A DNA stretch of 64,000 nucleotides, taken from positions 92,388-156,387 of the forward strand of contig NZ_KB894359.1 in assembly GCF_000374425.1 (NCBI RefSeq), in the 5' to 3' direction. The position numbers and the translations under genes were made by a program. The DNA is from Acinetobacter tjernbergiae DSM 14971 = CIP 107465. GTDB lineage: Bacteria; Pseudomonadota; Gammaproteobacteria; Pseudomonadales; Moraxellaceae. The notes beneath the pieces were generated by a model. It had not been told where the DNA came from and ran no database searches. It was given only the letters and a program-made list of their open reading frames with translations. Below are positions 27,554 through 38,951 of the stretch, piece by piece (positions within the stretch are counted from its first letter, which is position 1; each line of letters begins with the position of its first letter).

Positions 27554-28564
27554 ATGTCATCCGTACAAGAAAAAGAAACTTCCAATAGCCTTTATCGCCA
27601 ATGGCAAATTTTATCGCGCCTTTCTACTGGTAAATGGATGGGAACACGCGAATTACAAGAGACTTTGCAGCGTGAAGGGATTGAAATCAGCCTACGAACC
27701 ATTCAAAGGGATTTAAATCAAATTGCATTGCGCTTTCCAATTGAAAGCAATAAAACTGTACCGCAAGGTTGGCGCTGGCGTTCAGATGCACCGATTCAAA
27801 GCTTGCCACATATGACCAGTTCTCAAGCCGTCACTTTTATGATGGTTGAAGAGCATTTACGGCATTTGCTCCCGCCGAGTTTACTTGAGGAAATGACACC
27901 GTGGTTTGATCTCGCAAAACGCAGTTTATCCACCCAAAACAATGTCAGACAATGGATTAACCGAGTTCGTATCGTTCCTGCAACGCAACCCTTAATTCCA
28001 CCTATGGTCGATAAGCACGCTCAACAAGCAATTTATGAAGGCTTATTACAAGACAAACAAATTGAATGTATTTATCGAGCAAGAACCCATCAAGGTGAAG
28101 ATAAAACTTATATTTTGAATCCTTTAGCCTTGGTTCAAAAAGGTGCAGTAATTTATTTGATCTGTACTCGTAATGATAAAACTGAAGTACAAACATTTGC
28201 TTTGCACCGCTTTAAAGCAGCAACCGTACTCGATAGCCGTGCTTTACACCCTGTTAATTTTGACATTGATAACTATATTGAATCTGGTGCGCTTGGTTTC
28301 CGTGTGGATTACAACAAACCGACTGAACAGATTCAACTCAAATTGACGATGACAGAAAATACAGCAAAAAGTTTTTATGAAAGCCAGTTAAGTAAAGACC
28401 AAACGATCACACCTTTAGAAGAAAATATCGTTGAAGTATCAGCTACAGTTCCTTTTACCTCTCAACTGGTTTGGTGGTTAAGAAGTTTTGGTAAGAAACT
28501 CCTCAATATTGAACCTGCTGCTGTTTATAATGCAGTGAGAGAAGTTGAAGAAAATACCCAATAA
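27554..28564 (+). CDS. WYL-domain transcriptional regulator (YafY/DeoR-like HTH)
   Basis: 336 residues. An N-terminal winged helix-turn-helix runs from WQILSRLSTGKWMGTRELQE to SLRTIQRDLNQIAL (about residues 19-57). The middle and C-terminal parts form the WYL ligand-sensing domain (IECIYRARTHQGEDKTYILN near 172, followed by GAVIYLICTRND) and a WCX-type extension with VVWWLRSFG-like sequence. WYL proteins sense nucleotides or nucleic acids and often control stress or defence genes. Divergent orientation suggests it regulates the Anbu cluster. Confidence 0.88.
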   Translation: MSSVQEKETSNSLYRQWQILSRLSTGKWMGTRELQETLQREGIEISLRTIQRDLNQIALRFPIESNKTVPQGWRWRSDAPIQSLPHMTSSQAVTFMMVEEHLRHLLPPSLLEEMTPWFDLAKRSLSTQNNVRQWINRVRIVPATQPLIPPMVDKHAQQAIYEGLLQDKQIECIYRARTHQGEDKTYILNPLALVQKGAVIYLICTRNDKTEVQTFALHRFKAATVLDSRALHPVNFDIDNYIESGALGFRVDYNKPTEQIQLKLTMTENTAKSFYESQLSKDQTITPLEENIVEVSATVPFTSQLVWWLRSFGKKLLNIEPAAVYNAVREVEENTQ

Positions 28565-28566
28565 AA

Positions 28567-28597
28567 AAGAGAACATTTTCAGTTCTCTTAAATTTTT
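28567..28597 (+). terminator. Rho-independent terminator of the WYL gene
   Basis: AAGAGAAC and GTTCTCTT pair over 7 bases, followed by AAATTTTTTAT. Confidence 0.82.
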
Positions 28598-28890
28598 TAT
28601 CACTTTTATATTTAGGTTTAGGGTTTGTTCTTATTATCTTAAACATGTTCAAACCAATTTCGCTCCTCGCCCGATCAAAATTGGTTTGTACCTTTTTCAT
28701 CACTTTGGATTGAACTAACATCGGCATGCTAATTCATATCCATTGTAGCGAATTCTTTTTTTCGTCATATTTGAAGCCCTCTTTTTTGAACGTAAAACTA
28801 ATATAACGAGGATTTTTTAAGCTGTGAAATAATAAAGATTGGAATAGAAAGCTGATTTTTTGCTAGGTATTTTAAATATCTAAATCTATA
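28598..28890. other. Gene-free AT-rich gap with one inverted repeat
   Basis: No credible ORF. It holds an isolated 11-bp inverted repeat, CAAACCAATTT (28650-28660) and AAATTGGTTTG (28678-28688), with a 17-base spacer that is locally GC-richer. Nothing else is recognised. Confidence 0.5.
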
Positions 28891-28917
28891 AAATAAAAAA
28901 GCTCCCATCAGGGAGCC
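28891..28917 (-). terminator. Rho-independent terminator of purA
   Basis: On the minus strand GCTCCC-TGAT-GGGAGC runs into TTTTTTATTTT, 20 bases after the purA stop. Confidence 0.93.
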
Positions 28918-28936
28918 TTCAATCATCTAAATCAGC

Positions 28937-30271
<1,335 letters not shown>

Positions 30272-30313
30272 TCATGCTGTTAAAATTGGAAACCAAGTTT
30301 TTAAACTTAGCGA

Positions 30314-31480
30314 TTAAATCTTTTCAATCACCCATTGTCCGTTTTGCAATACCATTTGATGGGTTGCATACGGTACCGAGCTTAAATCATCATGACCTAA
30401 CAATTGCACCACACGTAAACCTTGAATACGTGCATCTGCAATTGCATTTAATAAATCTTGATGATTGCCTTTAGGAGCAACAATCGTTTCAATTTCTACA
30501 AACTGTGTTGCGCCTAAAGCATATAAATCACAACTAAATCCTGTTGCTGGACGCGCACGACCAAAATGCTCGCCAATACCATCATAACGTCCACCTTGAG
30601 CAAGTGGCGCAGCACGATTCGGTGCATAGATGGCATACATCAAACCTGTATGATAGTGGTAACTGCGTAGCTCTACGACATCTACACCAATATTCAAATT
30701 TGACCAACGCGATTGAATCTCAGCTAATGTTGTTTTCAATGCTTCAAACGCATTCTTAAAATCAACATCATTTAAAATATCTTGGCTTAAATGTGTTTGT
30801 AAGGCATTCAAGTCACTTGCATAACGACCTAAAGCATAAAAGTCAGCACCCATTGCTAAATCTTGAGTAAATTCTTCCAACTCTGGCAATGCTTTACGCT
30901 GATATAAATCAGAAAGTTGATCTTCTGTATTTTTATTGAGACCAGCACATTTGACTAAACTTCTGAATAAACCAACATGCCCTAAATCGAGGTGAACACC
31001 TTGCAAGCTATCCGTTTGCTTTAACAAACCAAGCATGACATCAATCATTTCAACATCAGCTTCGATGCTGTCATGGCCATATAGCTCTGCACCCAACTGT
31101 AGCGGCGCACGTGTTGCATTAAAGTTCTGCGGTTTTGTATGCAGGACTGTACCTGCATAGCAATAACGCGCAATACCTTCGATCGGACGAACATGTGCAT
31201 CAATACGAGCAACTTGTGGTGTCATGTCTGCTCGTACACCAAGCAAACGACCAGAAAGTTGATCAATCACTTTAAATGTGACCAAGTCTAAATCTTGATT
31301 TGATTCTGAAAGTGAAGATAACGATTCGATGTATTCAATAAACGGTGTATATACTAATTGATAACCTCGAACAGCGAGGAAATCTAAAGCTTCCCGTCGC
31401 AAAGTTTCAACGACTTGCGCTTGTTCGGGCAATACATCTGCTACCCCATCAGGGAGCAACCATGTCTCTGAAATGGTCAT
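30314..31480 (-). CDS. hisZ: ATP phosphoribosyltransferase regulatory subunit HisZ
   Basis: 388 residues. HisZ is a catalytically inactive paralogue of class II histidyl-tRNA synthetase that completes short-form HisG for histidine synthesis. It starts WLLPDGVADVLPEQAQVVE and keeps motif-2-like sequence RADMTPQVARIDAH, with YCYAGTVLHTKP and a QGGRYDGIGEHFGRARPATGF block. The HisRS anticodon-binding domain is shortened, which separates it from HisS. It is co-directional with purA. Confidence 0.95.
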   Translation of the reverse strand: MTISETWLLPDGVADVLPEQAQVVETLRREALDFLAVRGYQLVYTPFIEYIESLSSLSESNQDLDLVTFKVIDQLSGRLLGVRADMTPQVARIDAHVRPIEGIARYCYAGTVLHTKPQNFNATRAPLQLGAELYGHDSIEADVEMIDVMLGLLKQTDSLQGVHLDLGHVGLFRSLVKCAGLNKNTEDQLSDLYQRKALPELEEFTQDLAMGADFYALGRYASDLNALQTHLSQDILNDVDFKNAFEALKTTLAEIQSRWSNLNIGVDVVELRSYHYHTGLMYAIYAPNRAAPLAQGGRYDGIGEHFGRARPATGFSCDLYALGATQFVEIETIVAPKGNHQDLLNAIADARIQGLRVVQLLGHDDLSSVPYATHQMVLQNGQWVIEKI

Positions 31481-31534
31481 GTTCCAAACCTAAAATCTGT
31501 TCAATGTGGAGGCATCCACACAAAAAGCAACCAC

Positions 31535-31561
31535 ATAAAAAAATCGGGTGAATGCCCGATT
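31535..31561 (-). terminator. Rho-independent terminator of the lipoprotein gene
   Basis: On the minus strand AATCGGG-CATTCA-CCCGATT is followed by seven T. It lies between the lipoprotein gene and hisZ. Confidence 0.9.
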
Positions 31562-31684
31562 CAGCGTAGTGTAGCATGAAGATTTACATGATGCACCTGA
31601 GAATTTGAATAAAAACTGCTTATTCCACCTTATAAAAAATAAACAGCTTTTATATGATTAACTAAGAATTTCAATAGATTATTA

Positions 31685-32746
31685 CTATGAATTTGGCTCA
31701 AAAATCCAAGTTCGCATCCCAAAGAACTGCCCAATACCTGAACTATCCCCTTGTTTCCAATTGATCAGATTTAACTTTTTTACAGCATTAATTGCTGTTG
31801 AATTATATGCAAAGCAACTTTTTTTAAGATTGGCAATTTCCATTTTTTGCTGATGTACAAATAAATTCTTAATCGAATTTTCAGGATCAGAAGCTTGAAG
31901 AAGATGGTTTTGCTCATAAGCTAAATTTTTATCTACATCCCACAAAGTACTTGGAATAAATTGAATGTTGGCAGCCTGATCTTCACTATTTCCAAGCTCA
32001 CTTTGTGTTTCGCCGGTTTCTAAATTCTCTAAAGAAATTAAGTTATAGCTATGCCATTGAGTATCTAAAAGCTTGAAGTACTTTTTATCTTCATCCAAGT
32101 TGTTGTAAATAGAAAGAATTTGCTGTTTCTGTTCCTTAAATGATGGAAAAGAATTAAATGTGGGGAAAAATTCAATATAAGGCTGATTCCATTGTGTTTG
32201 CTTTAGCCGATAACAAATGCTTCCATTTGGAAAAACTGAATTTTTATAATGTTGATTAAAGGTAATGAGTTCTTTATTAAAATGATCATCCATCTTATTG
32301 AAATCAATATTATCACGATAGCCTGGCAACACACGATCAAATATATTTTCCCCACCTAAATTTACTAGTTCAAAATTTAGATTCTGCTTAAGTTCAGGTA
32401 GACGTTCATATGTCCAAACCGTAGGTGAAGCTCTCTTTACAATATTTGTTTGTGGCGTATTTATTTCAAAAACCTTCTGCTCAGTCAGAATACTTTCATC
32501 TAATGGTGCATTACGCGATTTTGTAAAGTTAATTTCATTATTTTTTATAGAATACTTAGTGATTTCAAAAGACTCGGGAATATAACCCTCGGATATAATT
32601 GGTTTTTGATAATATATTTGATAGATTACTTCATCACTCTCAGAACTCTTTGCTTGCGAATTCCCCCCACCTCCACCACAAGCAGTTAAGAGTAATCCAG
32701 AAAATAAAACAAAGCATCCTGTTATCTTTTTTGAAATAGTGTCCAT
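31685..32746 (-). CDS. Lipoprotein of unknown function
   Basis: 353 residues from the ATG at 32746 (MDTISKKITGCFVLFSGLLL); an earlier ATG at 32761 adds five polar residues. The lipobox LLTAC is followed by a flexible Gly tether (CGGGGGNSQ). The mature domain is polar, rich in Asn, Glu and Tyr, with no motif I recognise. Two later Cys (SICYRL, KSCFAY) may pair. Base composition is rather AT-rich. Outer- or inner-membrane attachment cannot be decided with certainty; position +2 Gly favours the outer membrane. Confidence 0.7.
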   Translation of the reverse strand: MDTISKKITGCFVLFSGLLLTACGGGGGNSQAKSSESDEVIYQIYYQKPIISEGYIPESFEITKYSIKNNEINFTKSRNAPLDESILTEQKVFEINTPQTNIVKRASPTVWTYERLPELKQNLNFELVNLGGENIFDRVLPGYRDNIDFNKMDDHFNKELITFNQHYKNSVFPNGSICYRLKQTQWNQPYIEFFPTFNSFPSFKEQKQQILSIYNNLDEDKKYFKLLDTQWHSYNLISLENLETGETQSELGNSEDQAANIQFIPSTLWDVDKNLAYEQNHLLQASDPENSIKNLFVHQQKMEIANLKKSCFAYNSTAINAVKKLNLINWKQGDSSGIGQFFGMRTWIFEPNS

Positions 32747-32838
32747 ATAATCCTGATACATTTATAAATTATTAAGCATCTCGAATCATAACAAAGTGAT
32801 TTATTAAACCAAACAATAAATTATAAGATTTTAAATTA

Positions 32839-33150
32839 TTATTTTTTAGCGTTATTTTTAACAACAATTTCCAAAACATTCACCAACTCAGCGTTCTGCT
32901 TTTCTAAAGCTGAAATATTTGAAATCGTTTTATCTAAAACCTCTTGTTGAACATGCATTTTTTTAGCCATATCTTGCATGATCTCCAATCCTTTTTTTAA
33001 ATGTAATTCTAAGTGAATTACTTTCTCTTCCAATTGAAGAACCTGTTCAGTACTTTGAACCAAATTACTACTTTTAAACTGAAACCAAAACAAGAAAGCA
33101 ATAGCAACTGCAAGCAATATAATAAAACTCCAAATCAATATTAATGTCAT
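32839..33150 (-). CDS. Small membrane-anchored coiled-coil protein
   Basis: 103 residues: one N-terminal transmembrane helix (LILIWSFIILLAVAIAFLFW), then a long heptad-patterned helix (EQVLQLEEKVIHLELHLKKG and on) reaching nearly to the Lys-rich C-terminus. A bitopic coiled-coil protein, with N-out or N-in not determined. I do not recognise the family. It lies 30 bases downstream of the GAPDH/Epd-like gene on the same strand, so the two may be co-transcribed. Confidence 0.65.
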   Translation of the reverse strand: MTLILIWSFIILLAVAIAFLFWFQFKSSNLVQSTEQVLQLEEKVIHLELHLKKGLEIMQDMAKKMHVQQEVLDKTISNISALEKQNAELVNVLEIVVKNNAKK

Positions 33151-33180
33151 TTTTTATCCCCAAATAAATTTTATAAAGAA

Positions 33181-34206
33181 TTAATCACAAAATGACTCAC
33201 ACAAATCTAAAAGGCGATTTGCATAACCCCATTCATTATCGTACCATGCAAAAACCTTAGCTTGATGCCCAACCACCATGGTTTGTGTCAAATCAACAAT
33301 TAAAGAATAGGGTGAATGATTAAAATCACTAGAGACTAGATCCTCATTCGTTACTTGCATAATTTGCGCATAATCAAGTTGTGCAGCTTGGCTCAATACC
33401 TGATTAATTTTATGCACGGTAATGGCTGAATGCGAAACAAAACTCAAATCAATTGCTGCGACATTAATGGTTGGAACACGAATGGAATAACCATCAATTC
33501 GACCTTCCATTTTTGGCATGACTTGTTTTAATGCCCCTAATGCACTCGAAGTTGTTGGAATAATATTTTGTCCTGAAGCACGGGCACGACGTAAATCTCG
33601 GTGTGCATGATCTAAAACGGATTGATCTGCTGTGACCGCATGAATTTCTGTCATTAAAGCAGTATCAATTCCAAAAGCATCATCAATAATTTTGACCAAC
33701 GGAACCAAGGCCTGTGTAGTACAAGACACACTCGAAATAATTTGATCAGTTACTTTCACATCATTGTGATTAACACCATAGACAATCGCAGCATCGACCG
33801 AATCAAAAGGTGCAGCCCCAATAATGACCCGCTTTGCTCCAGCTTCAACATGGCGAGTTGCATCGGTTCTAGAGCGGAATAAACCTGTACACTCAAGTAC
33901 CACATCAATCTCTAAATCTGCCCAAGAGAGCAATTCAGGTTGTGCTTGCTTAAAGACTTGTAATCTTAACTGTCGTTGATTGGACTGAATATTTAAAAAT
34001 ATCTGTTCATTTTCAATCTGAATTTCAACTTGACCTGCAAAACGTCCATGGGTGGTGTCGTATTTAAACAAATGCACCAAAGTTTGCACGTCTGCAATGT
34101 CGTTGATTGCGACGATCTCAAACTGAAATTGCTTTGGACTCTCAAACCACGCACGTAATACATTTCGACCAATTCGACCAAATCCATTGATAGCGATACG
34201 TTGCAT
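33181..34206 (-). CDS. Glyceraldehyde-3-phosphate / erythrose-4-phosphate dehydrogenase family
   Basis: 341 residues. The Rossmann start RIAINGFGRIGRNVLRAW, the active-site Cys in SVSCTTQALVPL (near residue 155), the His in HAVTADQSVLDHAHRDLRRA (near 182), and the C-terminal WYDNEWGYANRL are all present. The features HLFKYDTTHGRF and DLRRARASGQNIIP fit both Gap and Epd. Unusually, SCTTQ replaces the almost universal SCTTN. It could make 1,3-bisphosphoglycerate or 4-phosphoerythronate for PLP synthesis; sequence alone does not decide. Confidence 0.85.
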   Translation of the reverse strand: MQRIAINGFGRIGRNVLRAWFESPKQFQFEIVAINDIADVQTLVHLFKYDTTHGRFAGQVEIQIENEQIFLNIQSNQRQLRLQVFKQAQPELLSWADLEIDVVLECTGLFRSRTDATRHVEAGAKRVIIGAAPFDSVDAAIVYGVNHNDVKVTDQIISSVSCTTQALVPLVKIIDDAFGIDTALMTEIHAVTADQSVLDHAHRDLRRARASGQNIIPTTSSALGALKQVMPKMEGRIDGYSIRVPTINVAAIDLSFVSHSAITVHKINQVLSQAAQLDYAQIMQVTNEDLVSSDFNHSPYSLIVDLTQTMVVGHQAKVFAWYDNEWGYANRLLDLCESFCD

Positions 34207-34403
34207 GCAGAGCCCTTATTCATCAAAACATCATCTTTTCTATGCTATATGGTAAAACATGAACAGCACTATTGAATATAGATTTTTAGCTTAAACACAG
34301 TTTTATATGATATTGCTTGTAAAATCGTTGGTTGGACTGGTATTTTCCGTTATAATTTAGCACTTTTTAAAATTATGGACGCTTGGTTGTGAGTACTCGT
34401 TTT

Positions 34404-37079
34404 ATGACATCCGCTGAAATCCGTGAAGCATTTTTGCGTTACTTCGAATCGCAAGGGCATACACGTGTTGCTTCGAGTTCTCTCGTTCCTGCCAACGACC
34501 CAACTTTGCTATTTACCAATGCTGGTATGAACCAGTTTAAAGACTGTTTCTTAGGTTTAGAAAAGCGCGATTATGTACGTGCTGTTTCATCACAAAAATG
34601 TGTACGTGCAGGCGGTAAACACAATGACCTCGACAACGTAGGTTATACAGCACGTCATCACACGTTCTTTGAAATGTTAGGTAACTTCTCTTTCGGTGAT
34701 TATTTCAAACAAAATGCGCTTAAGTTTGCATGGGAATTTTTAACCAGCGAACAATGGTTAGGCTTACCGAAAGATCGTTTATATGTCACGGTTTATCATA
34801 CCGATGATGAAGCATTTGATATCTGGAACAAAGAAATCGGGATCGATGCTGAACGTATCATTCGTATTGGTGACAATAAAGGCGGTTTATACGCTTCTGA
34901 TAACTTCTGGGCAATGGGTGATACAGGTCCATGTGGTCCATGTTCTGAAATTTTCTTTGATCATGGCGATCATATTTGGGGTGGTTTACCAGGCACGCCT
35001 GAAGAAGATGGCGACCGTTTCATCGAAATCTGGAACAACGTTTTCATGCAGTTTAACCGTACTGCGGATGGTGTCATGCATCCTCTTCCAGCGCCTTCAG
35101 TTGATACTGGTATGGGCTTGGAACGTATTTCTGCTGTACTTCAGCACGTCAATTCAAACTATGAAATTGATTTGTTCCAACATCTATTAAAAGCGGCAGC
35201 TGATGTTATTGGTTTAGATACCACTGCAATTGAAGCTGAAGCGAAAGAAAATAATAAGCCTGTTGAATATCCTGCTTCATTAAAAGTCATCGCAGATCAT
35301 GCACGTTCATGTTCGTTTTTGATTGCTGATGGTGTAAATCCATCAAATGAAGGTCGTGGTTATGTATTGCGTCGTATCATTCGTCGTGCAGTGCGTCATG
35401 GTAATAAGTTAGGTGCAACAGGTTCTTTCTTCTACAAGATGTTGCAACCTTTAATTGAAGTGATGGGTGAAGCCTACCCTGAGCTTGCTACACAACAAGC
35501 ACGCATCGAAGCACAATTGCTTAAAGAAGAAGAGCAATTTGCTAAAACACTTGAGCAAGGCTTGAAGTTGTTAGAAGGTGAATTGGCTCAACTGAAAGGC
35601 AATGTCATTGCAGGCGAAACTGTATTCAAACTTTATGATACTTACGGTTTCCCGACTGACTTAACTGCCGATATCGCACGTGAGCGTGATCTGACAATTG
35701 ATGAAGCTGGTTTTGAAGTTGAAATGGCTGCACAACGCCAACGTGCGCGTGATGCAGGTAAATTCGCAGTTGACTATAACAGCATTGTTAAAGTTGAAGG
35801 CGAAACTCAATTTGATGGTTATGATGCAACTCAAGGTCAAGGTCAAATTGTTGCGATCTATAAAGATGGCGTTCAAGTTGATGAAATTAATGAAGGTGAT
35901 GAAGCCCTTATCGTTTTGAACCAAACCCCTTTCTATGCTGAAAGCGGTGGTCAAATTGGTGACACAGGTATCTTCAAAAATGATACAGGTATTTTCGAAG
36001 TTCAAGATACCAAAAAATCTGGTGGTGCTTTTGTACACCAAGGTCTCGTGACCATGGGTAGCCTCAAAGCAACTCAAAACGTTGAAGCAACCGTTAAAGC
36101 GGATATTCGTGCTGCAACAGCGCGCAATCACTCTGCGACTCACCTTCTACATGCTGCGTTACGTCAAATTCTTGGTGAGCATGTACAACAAAAAGGTTCT
36201 TTGGTTGCAAGCGATATTTTACGTTTTGACTTTGCCAATGACCAACCTGTTTCATTTGAACAATTGCAACAGATTGAACGTTTAGTCAATGCCGAAGTGA
36301 TTGCCAACACTCCTGTAACGACTGAACTGCTCGATATTGAATCAGCTAAAACGAAAGGCGCGATGATGCTTTTCGGTGAAAAGTATGGTGAAGAAGTTCG
36401 CGTACTGTCTATGGGTTCTATGATTGAAGAGCAAAACTTCTCAATCGAACTGTGTGGCGGGATTCACGTTAAACGTACGGGCGATATTGGTTTATTCAAA
36501 ATCACTTCTGAAGGTGGTGTAGCTGCGGGCGTTCGTCGTATTGAAGCCGTGACTGGCACTAAAGCGCTTGAAGTGGTTCAAAAAGCAGAAACAGATATCC
36601 AAATCATTAACGGTTTGTTGAAAGCGCAAAAAGACCAAACTGTAGAGAAAGTTGAAGCAATTGTTGAAACTGCTTCTAGCCTACAAAAGCAAATCGAACA
36701 ATTGAATCAAAAATTAGCCAGCTTCCAAGCAGCTGAACTTTTAGATCAAGTGAAAGAAATTGCAGGTCGTCAAACGCTTATCACATCGGTAAAAGGGTTA
36801 GATGCCAAATCATTACGCAATCTACATGACAGCGTAAAATCAAAATTGGAAGATGCAGTCATTATTGTAGCTGGTGTTGAAGGCGATAAAGTGAGTTTAA
36901 TCGCGTCCGTCGCTAAACAATATGCTGCACATCTAAAAGCAGGTGACATCATCAAACACTTAGCTCAAGAGTTGGGTGGTAAAGGTGGTGGTAAACCTGA
37001 CTTAGCACAAGGTGGCGCGCCACTTAACGAGAAGTTTGATCAAGTGATTGCAGCATTGCCTGCTTGGCTTGAGCAATAA
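34404..37079 (+). CDS. alaS: Alanyl-tRNA synthetase
   Basis: 891 residues from the ATG at 34404 ([19 protein letters not shown]), matching the usual N-terminus; in-frame TTG 34383 and GTG 34389 are alternatives. Class II core: [33 protein letters not shown], and [16 protein letters not shown]. The editing domain holds the zinc-type [13 protein letters not shown] and the [13 protein letters not shown] motif. The C-terminal DHHA1 domain includes [11 protein letters not shown]. Single-copy essential gene followed by lysC, an arrangement conserved with csrA in gamma-proteobacteria. Confidence 0.97.
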   Translation: MTSAEIREAFLRYFESQGHTRVASSSLVPANDPTLLFTNAGMNQFKDCFLGLEKRDYVRAVSSQKCVRAGGKHNDLDNVGYTARHHTFFEMLGNFSFGDYFKQNALKFAWEFLTSEQWLGLPKDRLYVTVYHTDDEAFDIWNKEIGIDAERIIRIGDNKGGLYASDNFWAMGDTGPCGPCSEIFFDHGDHIWGGLPGTPEEDGDRFIEIWNNVFMQFNRTADGVMHPLPAPSVDTGMGLERISAVLQHVNSNYEIDLFQHLLKAAADVIGLDTTAIEAEAKENNKPVEYPASLKVIADHARSCSFLIADGVNPSNEGRGYVLRRIIRRAVRHGNKLGATGSFFYKMLQPLIEVMGEAYPELATQQARIEAQLLKEEEQFAKTLEQGLKLLEGELAQLKGNVIAGETVFKLYDTYGFPTDLTADIARERDLTIDEAGFEVEMAAQRQRARDAGKFAVDYNSIVKVEGETQFDGYDATQGQGQIVAIYKDGVQVDEINEGDEALIVLNQTPFYAESGGQIGDTGIFKNDTGIFEVQDTKKSGGAFVHQGLVTMGSLKATQNVEATVKADIRAATARNHSATHLLHAALRQILGEHVQQKGSLVASDILRFDFANDQPVSFEQLQQIERLVNAEVIANTPVTTELLDIESAKTKGAMMLFGEKYGEEVRVLSMGSMIEEQNFSIELCGGIHVKRTGDIGLFKITSEGGVAAGVRRIEAVTGTKALEVVQKAETDIQIINGLLKAQKDQTVEKVEAIVETASSLQKQIEQLNQKLASFQAAELLDQVKEIAGRQTLITSVKGLDAKSLRNLHDSVKSKLEDAVIIVAGVEGDKVSLIASVAKQYAAHLKAGDIIKHLAQELGGKGGGKPDLAQGGAPLNEKFDQVIAALPAWLEQ

Positions 37080-37102
37080 TAAAAACTTCACTTTTGTGTA
37101 AC

Positions 37103-37126
37103 TGACCCTGATGCCTCTCAGGGTCA
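37103..37126 (+). terminator. Hairpin between alaS and lysC
   Basis: TGACCCTGA-TGCCTC-TCAGGGTCA, perfect 9-bp stem, 19 bases before the lysC ATG. No T tract follows, so it may slow or stabilise the transcript rather than end it. Confidence 0.5.
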
Positions 37127-37145
37127 TGGCTTATATGGAACAACT

Positions 37146-38426
37146 ATGGCATTAATCGTTCAAAAATATGGCGGTACCTCTATGGGTACTCCTGAGCGCA
37201 TTTTAAATGTTGCTCATCGTGTCAAGCGTTGGCATGATCATGGTCATAAAGTGGTCGTGGTCGTATCTGCAATGAGTGGTGAAACTAACCGCCTACTTTC
37301 GCTTGCTAAAGCCATTACTAGCACCCCTAACCCACGTGAACTTGATCAAATGGTGTCAACGGGTGAACAAGTAACGATTTCCATGTTAGCTATGGCACTG
37401 AATTCAATTGGTGTAGAAGCTAGATCATACACTGGACGTCAAGTTGGGATTAAAACTGACAGCGCGTTTACCAAAGCGCGTATCGAATCAATTGATACTG
37501 ATGTAATGACCAATGATTTAGATGCAGGTCGTGTCATTGTTGTCGCTGGTTTCCAAGGTTTTGATGCTGAAGGTAATATCACAACATTAGGTCGTGGTGG
37601 TTCAGATACATCTGGTGTAGCACTTGCTGCTGCATTAAAAGCAGATGAATGCCAAATTTATACTGATGTTGATGGCGTTTATACCACTGATCCACGTGTT
37701 GCGCCTAAAGCGAAAAAAGTTGACCGTATCTCTTTTGAAGAAATGCTTGAAATGGCATCTTTAGGTTCAAAAGTTTTACAAATTCGTTCTGTTGAATTTG
37801 CAGGTAAATATCAAGTACCTCTACGTGTATTATCAAGCTTTGATAATGACGATGATGGCGCATTTGATGAAGATTTCAAACAAAACGTAGGCACACTAAT
37901 TACGACTGAGGCAGAAGACGATATGGAACAACCAATTATTGCAGGTATTGCATTTAACCGTGACGAAGCAAAACTCACTATTTTGGGTGTTCCTGATGAA
38001 CCAGGTATTGCCTCTAAAATCTTGTCACCAATCAGTGATGCCAACATTGAAGTGGATATGATTATCCAAAATGTTGAAGAAGATGGTACAACTGATTTTA
38101 CTTTTACGGTAAATCGTAATGACCTAGCAAAAGCAAAAGCAATTTTAGACCACACAGCAAGCAGCATTGAAGGCTGTGAAGTTGTAACACGTGATGACAT
38201 CGTAAAAGTGTCTATCGTTGGTGTAGGTATGCGCTCACATGCTGGCGTAGCAAGCAAAATGTTTACAGGATTAGCTGATGAAGGGATCAATATTCTTATG
38301 ATCTCGACGTCAGAAATAAAAATCTCTGTAATCATTGAAGAAAACTATTTAGAGCTTGCTGTACGTTGCTTACACACTGCTTTTGGTTTAGATCGTGAAC
38401 ATGGCGAAAGCAGCGCACGTGCTTAA
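37146..38426 (+). CDS. lysC: Aspartate kinase
   Basis: 426 residues. It phosphorylates aspartate, the entry step to Lys, Met, Thr and diaminopimelate. KYGGTSMGTPERI opens the amino-acid-kinase domain, and VSTGEQVTISMLAMALN and TTLGRGGSDTSGVALAAALK are the substrate loops. Two ACT domains follow (ILGVPDEPGIASKILSPISD near 278 and the VSIVGVGMRSHAGVASKMF repeat near 358), which give allosteric feedback control. Monofunctional type. Confidence 0.97.
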   Translation: MALIVQKYGGTSMGTPERILNVAHRVKRWHDHGHKVVVVVSAMSGETNRLLSLAKAITSTPNPRELDQMVSTGEQVTISMLAMALNSIGVEARSYTGRQVGIKTDSAFTKARIESIDTDVMTNDLDAGRVIVVAGFQGFDAEGNITTLGRGGSDTSGVALAAALKADECQIYTDVDGVYTTDPRVAPKAKKVDRISFEEMLEMASLGSKVLQIRSVEFAGKYQVPLRVLSSFDNDDDGAFDEDFKQNVGTLITTEAEDDMEQPIIAGIAFNRDEAKLTILGVPDEPGIASKILSPISDANIEVDMIIQNVEEDGTTDFTFTVNRNDLAKAKAILDHTASSIEGCEVVTRDDIVKVSIVGVGMRSHAGVASKMFTGLADEGINILMISTSEIKISVIIEENYLELAVRCLHTAFGLDREHGESSARA

Positions 38427-38467
38427 TTAATAGCTAATTAAACCTACTTAGTTTCAAGTAAGTAGTA

Positions 38468-38516
38468 AAAAAAACAGAGCCACTATAGTTTTTATTACAG
38501 TGGCTCTGTTATATTA
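38468..38516 (+). terminator. Hairpin terminator after lysC
   Basis: AACAGAGCCACT and AGTGGCTCTGTT form a 12-bp perfect stem over a 14-base loop, followed by ATATTAAG. The A-rich 5' flank and weak T tract suggest it may act mainly in one direction. Confidence 0.75.
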
Positions 38517-38665
38517 AGTCATGAGGTTTTTCAGAGAATCTGGACAGAGTTTACGAAAAAAACTGTTTTTTACATATTTCTGTTAAAATTTTCTGTATAT
38601 TAAGGCTGTGCTTTCAAACAATGAATTCCCTATCGCAAGTTTAAGCGTTTAGCAAGGAGATAAAC

Positions 38666-38929
38666 ATGCTGATTCTGACTCGTCGTGTCGGAGAAACATT
38701 AATGATTGGGGATCAAGTCAGTGTTACTGTGCTTGGCGTAAAAGGCAATCAGGTGCGTATTGGAGTAAATGCTCCAAAAGAAGTTTCTGTGCATCGTGAA
38801 GAAATTTACCAGCGTATCCAACATGAACGTGCCATGCATGAGCATTTACAACATCTTGATCAAGATTATCAACTTTCTTATGAAGAAGATAATAACGATT
38901 TCACCCAACATAATAACTTCAATCGTTAA
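38666..38929 (+). CDS. csrA: Carbon storage regulator CsrA
   Basis: 87 residues. CsrA/RsmA dimers bind GGA motifs in mRNA leaders and control translation. [44 protein letters not shown] and the following helix are canonical. After residue 60 there is an acidic, His- and Asn-rich tail longer than in E. coli CsrA, as seen in Acinetobacter homologues. AAGGAG precedes the ATG. The 239-base gap from lysC contains the lysC terminator and the csrA promoter. Confidence 0.97.
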   Translation: MLILTRRVGETLMIGDQVSVTVLGVKGNQVRIGVNAPKEVSVHREEIYQRIQHERAMHEHLQHLDQDYQLSYEEDNNDFTQHNNFNR

Positions 38930-38951
38930 TGTACAGAATTCTTCTCCAATA

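Noticed and set aside
35661..36143. 160-residue ORF on the minus strand inside alaS
   Set aside because: Antisense shadow of the essential alaS gene, with no ribosome-binding site.
37103..37126. Lysine riboswitch or attenuator before lysC
   Set aside because: Only one 9-bp hairpin fits in the 66-base gap; there is no room for a lysine aptamer and no leader peptide.
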